A stretch of 64,000 nt of DNA from Gnetum montanum. Lineage: Eukaryota > Streptophyta > Gnetopsida > Gnetales > Gnetaceae. Location of the stretch: assembly GCA_015680685.1 (NCBI GenBank), contig MNCI01018059.1, positions 1,050,207-1,114,206 on the forward strand, written 5' to 3'. Each line of letters starts with the position of its first letter. Position 1 is the first letter of the stretch. The notes below the pieces were generated by a model, which was not told the DNA's origin, did no database searches, and saw only the letters and a program-made list of their open reading frames with translations. The position numbers and the translations under genes are program-made. Of this stretch, positions 1-11,045 are shown piece by piece.

Positions 1-1560
1 ATCCAAATAGGAGGAGGGGTGACTCATTGGTCACAACAGATTTCAAGGAATGCTGCATCTTTTCAGGTGCACTTGGAAATAGGTGAAGGGGCCATAGTAA
101 TGGTCATGTAGCACTAGGATGTAGCGGGAGCTACAAAAGTGGTCATAGATCACATCAAAGAATCTTTCAATGTCCCTGCTGTGCCACCAGCAGATTTCAC
201 AGGAACACAAGATGCTCAAAATCTGGCCAATCCCTCAATGACTCCTACGGCACATGAGGATGTCCTTGATCGATTGCTGCAAATGAGACAAGTAATGATG
301 TCCATGTTTGACATTCCACAAGATGTCATGGTAGCACAATTAGACCTCATCTCCACCAAAGGAAAGCTGTTCATGGTAGAGATCAGGGCCTAGCATGCAG
401 AGAGGCTTGTCACCCTGAAAGCTGCACAACGTGACCCATCTCAATTTGTTCCTACAAATCAGCTGGATTCTTTCAACATAGAGTAGCTTAATAAATTATT
501 GGCAAATAATAAAAGAGTGGTGGAGGAGAAATAGAAGGCTAACTAGGATGCCTCCAAGGCACAAGCACAAACCTACACACATGCCAAGGCACTCAGAGCC
601 TTACAGAAGGAGAATAAATAGCTTGCTACTAACAATCTTTGGTTGACCACTATGGAAAAATAGAAGAATGTTCTTGAGGAAAACTTTCAACAATTACAAG
701 AATAGTTGTTCAGGATCAACCAAGACATGAATCATTTGGCTAGAAAGAATCGAACACTCTCAATTGAGGAGGTATGCACAATCTGTTAGAAGATGACCAT
801 TGAAATAAGAATGTGGCAAAATGAAGCCAAATGGCATGAAAAGTTAAAGGAGCACTTCAAAGACTAGATGGGAATGTACAAGAAAATCATAGAAAAGGAG
901 ATACATATGGCCAAGGTCCACATCAACAATTTCAGTGCTCAACACATTGATTGGCAGGCCATATTGGACACATATGCATTTGCCCACTAGGAGGAACTTA
1001 AAAGCCAAGACCTATATATTTAAGACCTCATAGAGTCCATGGAATTGGCAAACCTATGATATGGCAATCTAACCATGTTGATAGCAAGATGCCCATGAAC
1101 AGAGCTTGAGAAGTAGGTAGCTACCACCTATACCAAATATGAAGTAGAATTTGCGAAGCATAAGAAAACGTTGCAGAAGCTAGAAGTCACAAATTCTGAA
1201 CTAGAGATGGTTAAGACTAGCTACTAAGGCCAAAGAGATGTCACAGTAGACATGACTTGATGACTTACAAATTTTCAAGAGTACAGGGATAAAGCCAGAA
1301 CCTACGAGGAGGAACAACAGTTGTTTGTGGCCTCATACATCAAAGCAAATAAGATGTTCCCACAACTACCATGCCCATGGGAGGTGTTGACTCCATCAAA
1401 CATCAGAGCATTAGCATGGATGCCACAAAATCCCCGAACAGAAGAGGAAGAGCTCCAGGCACTACTTCAAAGTTATCAAATTTTCAAACCTGGAGCATGG
1501 GACAAGGGGAAGTGACCAATGGACGAGCCATCGCCACCTGGAACCACATTAGCCAAATAA
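1..1560 (+). pseudogene. ORF3 C-terminal part of element P (coiled-coil protein of unknown function)
   Basis: One reading frame stays open in register across all 1,560 bases, with no frameshift, but is broken by 20 internal stops before the natural TAA at 1558. Thirteen stops up to 1261 are TAG (109, 115, 391, 484, 532, 544, 619, 661, 703, 787, 865, 988, 1114); the others are TAA at 1021 and 1225 and TGA at 1057, 1096, 1258, 1261 and 1513. The product is rich in Lys, Glu, Gln and Leu, consistent with coiled coil, and ends in DEPSPPGTTLAK. It aligns by eye with ORF3 of F (NQLD, LNKLL, NKRV, AQTY, HAKAL blocks; EEPPPPGTT end) and of A. Function unknown. Athila-like elements often carry an extra ORF at this place, sometimes called env-like; I see no membrane segment that would support that name. 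Confidence 0.75.
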
Positions 1561-1736
1561 AGTTTACAATTTTGTAATTTTGTGTTGTGTCCCAGTTTTG
1601 TTCTATTGAGTTCTCCACTACAGCATAAATAAATCTCTAGTCAGTTAATAATCCCATACCTATCACTATGTAATCAATAAGGCTTGTTCTCATTCTATTT
1701 GACTCAAAGATGAGTTTTCATTCAATCATGGGGGTA

Positions 1737-2583
1737 TGATGAATCATGGTTCATTGGGTCACGATATTGCACCCGTGATATCGCAACCTAGCTCATGATA
1801 TGGCATATGCGATATCCTGACTCCTATGCGGGCCTATAAATATACCTTAGGCACACAGTGAAGGCAAGGAGTTTTTAGTTAGAAATTAGTTTTTATTGTT
1901 AGTTTTTTCTCAACCCTTCCTCCAAATGCATGCCCACAATGTGATCATTGTTATTGTACAGCACCTTTATTTGAGTGTGATGTACTTGGACATGCACATG
2001 ACTAGAATTAAAGATCAAGATTACTTCATCATTGCAGCATTCACTTAGTTTAATTATTTAATTGTTATTATTATTTATTACTTTCGTAGTTAATATCTGT
2101 TCACCCTAAACTCCTTAAATGCATAATGAGTATGACTTAATCATGAGCATTTAAGTGTGACTACTTGGTAACCCAGTAGCATACCTAGGATCTACGCTTG
2201 GTAATCCCAGTAGTAGTCGTGCACAAGGTCTAAGATGTGTACGTATGATTAAGGAATGGATGCTCATCTCACTTAGGCTAGCTTAGATTCTCTCTCCTAT
2301 TTCCTCTTAGCTTAACTCTCTCTCCCTTTTCTTCCTAGCTTAGCTAAGATTATTTTCCATTATCTCGAAGAGTAGCATTAGTTTAGGAACATATCATACA
2401 CCTCACTTTGGACTAAATCATACATGACAAAGCCAATACTAGTCCAGGTGGGAAGACAGCGAACTGCGATCAACGAGTAACTATCTAGATACCAAAACTA
2501 GCCCGTCTATGGAGTTTGATCGAATCATGCATGAAACGCTTATATTCGTATGGTTGAGTGTAGGGGTACCTCACCACTCATCA
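1737..2583 (+). repeat. 3' LTR of element P (family 1)
   Basis: Starts TGATGAATC right after the polypurine tract and ends CACTCATCA, 847 bp. U3 carries decayed GATATC words (about 1761-1815), then a TATA-like TATAAATATACC near 1836. The middle holds two copies of the TTGGTAAYCCCAGTAG motif seen in every family-1 LTR here. The right flank is ctcac; the left partner is outside the window. Confidence 0.88.
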
Positions 2584-3399
2584 CTCACTATAACCTACTT
2601 CCATTCATCCCCTTTTACATTGCACTTCCCTACCTTCCACTGCATTACTAAGCTTGCAACCCCTCTGATGGACATGGCACCTTCTTTGCATCAACCGTAG
2701 AACCCATAGTAGATGTAACGTAACTCGTCCCATGGGAAGCCTCTGTGGGCTAGTCAAAGCCTAAGCAGATGTAACGTAACTCATCCCAGGGAGGAAACAC
2801 CTATCCTACAAATGTGACACAATTACACTAAAACAAAGCCCATTAGGTGGCATGTAACCCACCTGATGAAAAGCATCCCGCAGCTAGCATTTTGCAATGT
2901 GCAGAACCTAAAGCAAGTTTGCCTCGTAGTCAAAAAACTCAAAAAAGAAGTAAGGAGCAAAGGAAATTTAGCAAAACATGTCCACAAAAATTTAACAAAG
3001 CTATAATTTTGCATCCAATCCAACCCTAAATCCACATTGACCTTCTCATAAGCACTCTAACGAGAGGTTGTGATTTTAGGGGCAAGCCATCCTAGTGCCA
3101 TGGACTTTGATTCTTTCACAAGCATTCTAATTAGAGATCACTATTTTGGTGACAAGCCACCTTGGTGCCACACTTTGCAATATCACATTGTTTGTATTCC
3201 ATTCCCTTGCTATCCCCTAATGCATTCCCTACACCCTTTACCTCCAACATGCCATTACCTTTAGCACTCTTGAGCATGGTGAAGTAACATTTAGGTAAGT
3301 ATTGACAAGAAATGTTGGTGTCGAGCCTATTGTCGTGTTTTACATTCTTTGCCAATGTCTCCCAGGTCATTCCTTTAGATGTTGACAAATAGGGGCCAA
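2584..3399. other. Unassigned repeat-like spacer
   Basis: No coding region recognised. A short phrase (gatgtaacgtaactc followed by tccca) occurs twice, near 2713 and 2768, about 55 bp apart. The rest is AT-rich with no similarity I can see to the LTR families of this window. Confidence 0.4.
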
Positions 3400-5248
3400 T
3401 GAAACACCACCAAATTTGGGCCATCAAGTCTAAAATGCAAATTTGTCTAAGTGTTAAAACTTAGAAACTTTTTCCTAAGTGTTGACACTAAGCTCCCCAA
3501 TGCTAGAACTACATTCCAAAGTGTAGTCGTCATAGTTGACACAGACAACCCAAATTTACAAGATTTTTTTAAGTGTCGACAGCAGTTGCAAAATTTTCCA
3601 AGTGTCTTGACTTCTTTTTAGAGCATAGTCAGTGTAGTCTACATAGAGATGGCTAGTTTTGTGAATTTTCCTAAGTGTCAAGGTACAAGCTATCACGCGT
3701 AGTTAGCATGGAAGAAATAGTTTAACAAATTTTCTAACTTCCGAGGCTACACTCCCTACTACGCTCTAGAGCGTAGTTAGCATAGTTTGCATTGAGGTTG
3801 TCATTTTTTGCCAAAATTTTCTAAGTGTCCTAACTACAATCTCCCTACCAGGACTACGCTCCAAAGCATAGATAGCATAGTTTGCACTAGAACTCAATTT
3901 TGGAAAAATTTATCTAACTTTTGGACTACACTCTAGAGCGTAGTTAGCTTAGTCAAGAAAAACTACCTCCAAAAGCCTCCAAAACTGAGCACTAGCCTTC
4001 ATCTCGGCTCTGACACACCTTTGACAAGCAAGATCAACAATTTGCATTTCTCTTATATCCCCCATTCACCCTCAAATTGTACCTATGCTCAACACCACTC
4101 GAGAGAGTGGATAGTGTTGTCCTAAAGGGTAGTCTCCAAAACTACACTATCTTGCATTGTTTTTAAGTACATTGCAATCTGTTTGTCATTTGCACATGTA
4201 GTCTTAGTAGCATAGTCATAGTCTAGTAGTCTCACAGGATCCATTCGAGCACACTAATAAAAGACCATTTGCTTCAGTGGGAGCATAGTAGGGGTCAACA
4301 TAGTCCCAACTACCCCTGTGCCACATAGCACTTGATTCGTCATTCGTGCTATCCTTAGTCCTATAAATACCCTAACATTTGATATTTTAGAGGTTGGCAA
4401 CTTTTCCATTCAACTTGCATTTTGGCATTTGGCACCTGAGCACACTTAGCATTTGGAAAACACCATTGCACACCATCACGACATTGTTGCACACCACCCA
4501 GCACACTGCAGACTACCATAGCCCACAAGATACCATAGTAGCCAACTTGGTAAGCTCAAACCTCATGATGGATGTTAGTTTTCATAGCCTAGATACCCTA
4601 AGACTATAACTACATTACCTTCTATGCTTGTTTGTACACCGTGTACCTCCTTACCTTCTCTTTGTAGTTAACTATGCTTCCTCCCCCTCCCACCACCCCC
4701 GCCCNNNNNNNNNNNNNNNNNNNNNNNNNNNNNNNNNNNNNNNNNNNNNNNNNNNNNNNNNNNNNNNNNNNNNNNNNNNNNNNNNNNNNNNNNNNNNNNN
4801 NNNNNNNNNNNNNNNNNNNNNNNNNNNNNNNNNNNNNNNNNNNNNNNNNNNNNNCCCCCCCCCCCCCCCCCCCCCCCCTCTCCCATTTGGGGTGGTGTCA
4901 CTTTCTCTCTCATTCACATCTTGCACATTTTTAGCATTTTATTTTGCATTTTAGCATTATACTAGCATTTTTTGCTATTTTTGCACATATTTTCACATTT
5001 TCACCTTCATTTTGCATCGAAAACCTTGACTATGCTCATTCCCGTAGGCACCATGGATGTTGTAAACACTATAAACCCCTCACATTCATTCATCATAATA
5101 CCCTATAAGTCCCAGTTTGATTGACAAGACCATTCTAGGCACCTCACCTTTGTTTGTAGTAGTCCCTCATGCAGATGCAAGGTCAAAGTTGTACAATTGC
5201 AAACCTCTCGGTGTTTCATTTCATCCTCTAATGTTTTCGGTTGCTACA
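3400..5248 (+). repeat. Family-2 LTR, decayed copy containing the assembly gap
   Basis: Begins TGAAACACCACCAAATTTGG and ends GGTTGCTACA, matching the ends of the two other family-2 LTRs (14399 and 42251). A TATA-like TATAAATACCC lies near 4371, comparable to the promoters of the other two. U3 (about 3450-3960) is a degenerate tandem array of 65-90 bp units, each with a ttttctaagtgtc-like phrase and a CTACGCTC...GCGTAG palindrome. Flanks gccaa and ctttc do not match, so no target-site duplication supports a clean solo LTR. It may be one LTR of a damaged element. Confidence 0.6.
4705..4854. other. Assembly gap of 150 N inside a poly-C tract
   Basis: 150 unknown bases flanked by C-rich sequence on the left (ctccccctcccaccaccccc) and by 24 consecutive C on the right. 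The round gap length suggests a placeholder rather than a measured size. Translations across it are meaningless. Confidence 0.97.
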
Positions 5249-5339
5249 CTTTCCAAGTTAGATCTTCTTGTGGAAAGATTGTCATCCTTGATCTAATCAA
5301 AAACAACATGAGTTAGCATTATAGTACAAATCTAACATG

Positions 5340-7673
5340 GAATTTGGTTTAAAGGGTACTCGAATGTATTTGATGTAGAGGATAAGGATGTTGGAGATAT
5401 AGGGTGACTAACTGGGTTAGATTATGAGGGTTTGGAAGGACTATTGGGTTGGAAGGAGGGTCGTTTTCTAGATCAATTATCTGAATGACTCAACTGAAAA
5501 GCTAGTAACTGGGTTTAGGGTAGAGGGATGTGTGTAGATGGATGAGGAGGATGGCATAGGTATGGATGTTCCCCTCGAGTAGATGGTAAATGAGTTCGAT
5601 GATGCTCTAGATGGTAATAGTGATGCTAAAATGAGGTGTGGCTTACAAAACTTCTTAGAGAGACAAGTTGCTAAACATGATACTTATATGAATCTGGTTG
5701 CCTATCAAGGTACTGTTGCCTTAGTAGTGGCATTCCCCATGATTGTGGTTGGTGCCATTGTTAACATTGTTCATATGGTTGTGGTGGAGCTCCACTTGGG
5801 TAATAAGCTTGTTGTTGTTGGTAGAATTGCCTTAGATTACCTTGAGGATAAGACAATCATCTAGGTGCTTTCCTCCTTACTAGTCTTGAATTCAATGTAT
5901 ACACCTCAGACTCTTGTAAGTGTGATACTATAGGGCAACATCCCTTTAGATGTTCATGTTGACAAATGTCACAACTAGTATCATCTTCTAAGTTTGTTTC
6001 TACAACTTCTTCCACTTTAGCAGCTTTGCCCTTACCTTGCTAGTAGGCACATTCAGCTTCTTTCTACCTCCTTTGATTATGATTACTATTTTGCTCTTTA
6101 GATTCTTCAACAATATTCATAGTAATTTGAAATTCCTCATCTAAAGAGTTACATAATTTAACCTTTGCCAAAATAACAGAAATAGATTTTTGTATGTGCA
6201 AGGGTTCTTTGTTCAACACTTCTTTGAGTCATGACTCCTCCTTATCACAAAATTGGACACAAAATTGGACCTCCTATTTCCTAATGGAAGGGTCCCCATT
6301 ATACTCTTCAACACTTTCCCTTTTTTACAACTCTCATTATTTTGCTACTTGCTCTATAAGCCTTTGTATCTAATAAGCTTTTAATTTAGATAATCTCCCT
6401 TATGCATACACCCCAAGAGTACTTCTAGTTTCTACTCTAAGCCGATCTATGTTGTGGCGGAGTTATTTCTTCTAAGAATAACCATGATCAGGGCATTGAT
6501 GTAAGAGTGAATAATATTTTTCCATGGTTGCATCCAATGGTTCATGTGTTTCTTGTTTCCAACCTTGGATTTTCCTTCTTAGGTTAGATACTCTTGGGTA
6601 CATCTAGTATTTGTCATTAAATAGATCTAACATGGTACTCCATCTACAAATGGATTCCAGCTCTAAGGACCAATACCAACTTTTAGCTCCTTTTATGAGT
6701 ATCATGGGAAATAGATTGAGTTTTTTCCAATCATTTTCAATGTTCTATAATGCACATCCATTGTGGAAAGCTTGTAAATGGTTCTACGAATTAGAGTTGT
6801 ATCCCCCCTCAAATCTTGGGATATTGTTCATGTCTAAGCACTTGATCCAACTATCTTTCACATGCCTATTTACAACCTTAACTACCTTTGCAATGTTAAG
6901 CATGCTTCAATTGCTAACAAAAGTTCATCATCATTATTATGTCAATGATGCTGATGATGGTTTCTATCACCACTTCATTCTTGGTAGGCTCTATGATCAT
7001 TGTTTTCATGTTGATCACCTTCATCACAATTATTTCTTCAATGGCTTCTATTAGAACTTGAAGATGAAGAGGATGAAGAGGAAGGTGGGCCATCACCACC
7101 ATCTCTTTACTCATTAGAATAATCATCCTTACATCCCTTGCTATTGCAATGTTTGCTCGAGGCCCTACCTTAACTTTCATTTTTTCCTGAACCTAGTTTA
7201 TGAATAATGGATCGTAGGTTTAGGGCCACACCCTCATCACCAATAATGAAAGGTGGAGGATTTTCATGTTGGGAACCCTCAAGGGAAAGATCCACATTGT
7301 CATCTTGGCTTAGTAGGAACAAAGGATTACTAAAGTGCCTACCCTTTGTGAACTCATGGTACTTCTCCTAGTGTCGATCTTGCTCATAGTGCATTTCTAT
7401 GGGATGATAATCCTGAGTGTCATAACCATTCATAATGTATTCCTTGTGAAGATTTTGGATGCGCAACTTCTTAAGAGTTTCAAAGAGCATCCTTGGCACA
7501 AATCGATTAGGGGGCAATATGATGTTGTCCTCCATATCACACCATCGTAACTGTTCATCCTAATGTAGGATGAAGGTGAAGTCTGGTATATACTCATCTA
7601 GATAAGTATATACCACTTTGCACTCTTGTGGGACCGATGGTTTGAAGTCTTCATATCTATGGGAAGAAGACAT
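5340..7673 (-). pseudogene. Degenerate gag of element D
   Basis: The start codon at 7673 opens a frame beginning MSSSHRYEDFK, shared with B (MSSSH at 53920). The nucleocapsid knuckle lies at about 5935-5973 and reads CDICQHEHLKGCC, that is CX2CX3HX4C, one residue shorter than the canonical CX2CX4HX4C retroviral knuckle. Stops interrupt the frame; one TAG near the N-terminus stands where B has CAA and forms the phrase LH*DEQLRW. Gag coats and packages element RNA in the cytoplasm. Unlikely to be functional. Confidence 0.7.
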
Positions 7674-7791
7674 TTTACAACAAGTAAAATAATCAATGTG
7701 CTTTTATAAGAGTGATATTAACCTTGGGTTTTGACAAACAATATTAATAATGTTCACTGATCCTAGATAGCACATGTTCAAACAAACAAAG

Positions 7792-7809
7792 TCCCTAGCA
7801 ATGATGCCA
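7792..7809 (-). promoter_or_regulatory. Primer-binding site of element D (tRNA-Asp type)
   Basis: Minus strand reads TGGCATCATTGCTAGGGA one base after the LTR. It matches the Athila/Tat-type site TGGCGCCGTTGCCGGGGA, complementary to the 3' end of tRNA-Asp, except at four positions, all transitions. Confidence 0.75.
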
Positions 7810-7810
7810 A

Positions 7811-8734
7811 TGATGAGTAGTAAAGGGTACCCCTTCGTCCAACCATACAAATCACAAAGCACTCACGTGCGATCTAGTCAAATTCTATGGACTTTATAGC
7901 TTCCAGTGCACTAATCTTCTAAGAAGTTAACCTTGTCCTAAGATCATTTGTTATCTTCTCAATTACACGTGTGAAGCATAATGGTATAGTTAAGAGTGAA
8001 CAAGGCATATAATTTTTGTCCTTTTTTGTTTTATGGTTTTGGTGCTTGAAGAGAGAGATAGAGTAATTTAATAACTAATTTAATTTAACTAACTAACTAA
8101 TCTTTAACTAATCCTAACATAAGCATATGGTCCCACTTTTCATACACATCCTAAACCCACATATCCATTGTTAGGTTACCAAGCACTATGCTATTAGGTG
8201 CACCAAGCAATAATACTGTTGGGATTACCAAGTGAATACGTGTTACACTCGAAGCGTTCATACTTATGTATTTAATCTATCTAGCTTATCTTGCTTAATT
8301 AACTTAATTACTAGAAAACATTAAATAATTAACTAAAAGCATTAAATGCATAAATAAATATCTAAACTATCTAGAATGCTACAAGGTATATCAAGAAGCT
8401 CGTCTTTATTGCCATACACATTGTCATGCTCAAGTACAACAATGCTCAAATAAAGATCCATACACTCAATAACTCCTGTTGCAAGCACTCGAGAGAAATA
8501 TTCTAACTTTCAAATGTAAAAACTGCAATAGTTTGGCTACTACTATTAATCTGATGCCCATAAACATAGTTGGGAGCTTGTATTTATAGTTTTTGATCTA
8601 TGGTCACATCAATGAGGCCCCATCAACATAGCAAAAACAACATCGATGCAGCCCAGTCGATGGGGCAACACCATGTAAATGGGGGTACACCATGTAAATG
8701 GGGCTTCATCAACGTGACACTTTAACTTTCATCA
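7811..8734 (-). repeat. 5' LTR of element D (family 1)
   Basis: Plus-strand reading TGATGAGTAG ... CTTTCATCA, 924 bp. It carries the two TTACCAAG motifs (about 8175 and 8226), and its U3 near 8600-8710 contains ATCAACATAG/ATCGATG/TCGATGGGG-type words. Flanking catag on the right has no identified partner. Confidence 0.78.
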
Positions 8735-11045
8735 CATAGTCATTCTCCCAATTCACCATCTTCCTCTTCATCTTCAACATCTAGTTCTGATGAAGATGAA
8801 CATAGGTATGGAGATAGAGCTTTTACTAATCGATCACAATAGAGATAGAAATGGAAATCAAAGGCAAGATACCAAAGATCAAATGTAGCATAGATAAGAC
8901 CATCATAATTAGACAACTAGAAATAAAAATTATTACTATGAGATGTCTAATGATGATGAACCCTTGTTGGCTACTAGAAGCATGATACACAAAGGTAGTT
9001 AGAATACCTCACATGCATCAAAGGGAAAGATACATCAAATTCCTTAATAAGAATAACATTCCTAAATTTGTGAAAGACTAAAATTCTAATCCACAACATT
9101 TTTTGCAAGTCTTCCATGATGCCTACACCTTCCAAAATATTAAAAGTAAATGGCAAAATCTTAAGCTCTTCCTAGGATACTAATAAAAGAAGCTAAATTT
9201 TGGTATAGATCATTGGAACCAATTTCAATCCACTGGTGGTCCACAATGCCTAAGCTCTTTAACAAAAAATACCAAACTTATCCAAGAGCATCCAATCTAA
9301 GAAAACAAATCCAAGGGTGGAAGTAAGAAAACCATGAATCCTTGAATGTAACCTTGGGTAGATACTATTCTCTATTACATAGATGCCCAGGTCATGGATT
9401 TTCTCAAAAAGAGTAGCTTTGTTACATCATAGATGGGCTTCAAAATAAAACAAGTCCCTTGGAACAAGGAAGGTTATTAGAAGTAAGAGCCTATTAGATA
9501 CAAAGGCTAATAGAACAAGTTGGAAAAAAGAAGGAGATTTGTGTAAAATAAAGAGCCTAGAGGAATATCATTGGGATCCAACCCTTTGTAAAAAGGAAAT
9601 CCAAATTTATTATAAGGAAATAGAGAGAGCTCTTGATGAGTTGATTTCACATAAAACCTTGCCAATCCAAAAGTGTATTGTTGAGATTGAAACAAGGGTA
9701 GATAAAATATGGGTGTTGATGAATGAAAAGGTTACAACCAACTTGAAAATCATAGAGGAGAAGGTAAAGAAAATAGGATCAAGTGATCAAAATAGGAAGA
9801 GGAAAATGAATAAGGAAATAGTCAAGGACACTTATTAACAAAAAGGGAAAATAACTGTAGTAGAAGAGGTTGCAGACTCAGATATAGAGGACAAGGATGG
9901 ATGTGACATTTTTAAATATGAACATCCAAAGGGCTATTTCCTAGTTATTTTATATCTACAAGAGTTTGGGGCTTTTGCCTTGAATCCCAAGTTTTTAGAA
10001 AAGTAAATGTCTAGGAGATTGCCTTATCCACAAGGCAATTATAGTAAATGCTACAACCAACAGTATTATCCTAATGGGACTTCTTATCAACCTCAAGAGT
10101 ACTATCAACAACAATGGTAAAACCCAAAGTAATGCAGGATGCCATCAACAAACCAACAATACCCTAATCGCCAACTAGACCCTTGAATATTATGTTCAAC
10201 AACATGTTTCTCCTAATGGTTCTACTTCCCCTTCCTCAACTCATTATTATTACTTTTCTAAATACCGTCAACCCATAACAACTCCTATGGGATCACATCT
10301 CATGGCTGTTATCATCAATCACATCCTCAATACTCTTATAGCTCCCTCCAACATATGTCACCAACAATAACACAAGAAGGATTGGCACTAAAACCTCAAC
10401 AGAAGAATGCCACTTCTATCATGAACATGCAAGTGAATGATAATGTTAGTGGATTTGAGAATAAGTCTCAAGAACATCCTTCCTTCAGGACAGTTTTCAC
10501 ATAGGTGAATAAAACTAGTAGACCTACTAGCTCATCAAAACTAGTGTAAGGCCAATTTGGTACAACATCCTTCCTCACAAAAATAATGTCTCTTAATCCT
10601 ATACATAAGCCAACAACCATTATCACTCCAACAAAAAACATAAAAGATGAACTTATCATTGTGGAGAGATTGAAAATTCCATGCATTACTAATAATGATA
10701 AAGGATGTGATTGTGGGCTGAAAGTTCAAAGTATTAACACGATCTCTACACCAACCTATAGCAAACTTAAGGAACATGTGTATGTGTGTGCAAAACCATG
10801 TCTACACAATAACCACTAAACCAAAAGAGATCCATTGGCTCAAGAATGAGAATAACCAACCATTCAAAAGATGCATGGAAACATACAACCTACTTATTAG
10901 TTTTAGTCCTAAGGAAATGAACCAAATAAAGAACTTAGAGAAGGACATCTTACACTTTGACTATACATCAAAAGAAGATATTAAAAAGGAAGAACCAAGA
11001 ACCAAAAATAGAAAATCAAAAAGAAAAGATACTTGGACCCTCTAA
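8735..11045 (+). pseudogene. Degenerate gag of element C, N-terminus missing
   Basis: Fragments in this stretch align with gag of B and F: EEYHWDPTLCKKE and ALDELISHKTLP near 9555-9665 match EEYNHDPSIRKRE and TLDEVVNRKTLS in B. The knuckle at about 9900-9945 reads CDIFKYEHPKGYF: two Cys are lost, consistent with point decay of a CX2CX3HX4C knuckle. Later frames (10586-11045) are Lys-rich and unassigned. Many stops; not functional. Confidence 0.62.

Larger units (their letters stand above)
1..2583 (+). mobile_element. Element P: 3' part of a family-1 Ty3/gypsy LTR retrotransposon
   Basis: The window opens inside the internal region of a plus-strand element and runs through its ORF3, a short polypurine tract (ATGGGGGTA) and a complete 3' LTR. 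Gag and pol must lie upstream of the window. LTR ends, the tract and ORF3 match elements F and A further right. Lineage is inferred from those relatives, which show gag, pol and a tRNA-Asp type primer site typical of Athila/Tat gypsy elements. Confidence 0.85.
5340..8734 (-). mobile_element. Element D: truncated family-1 LTR retrotransposon (5' LTR, PBS, gag)
   Basis: On the minus strand the order is 5' LTR (8734-7811), PBS (7809-7792) and gag (7673 to about 5340). Similarity to the gag region of B is lost near 5335-5340, so everything beyond gag, including pol and the 3' LTR, is missing. D's LTR abuts the plus-strand gag of C at 8735, which suggests that D inserted into C or that a rearrangement joined them. 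Confidence 0.75.

Noticed and set aside
1-1560. Stop-codon recoding (TAG read as Gln)
   Set aside because: Other elements also show TAA and TGA stops, frameshifts and lost catalytic residues, so general decay explains the TAGs better; kept only as a question for the shared codon.
4628-4954. Open frames reading poly-Pro or poly-Gly across the gap
   Set aside because: They exist only because of N bases and the poly-C run.
3400-5248. Clean solo LTR with TSD
   Set aside because: The flanks gccaa and ctttc do not match, so only LTR identity, not a simple solo insertion, is claimed.
6611-7054. Plus-strand open frame of 147 residues
   Set aside because: Antisense to the gag of element D.
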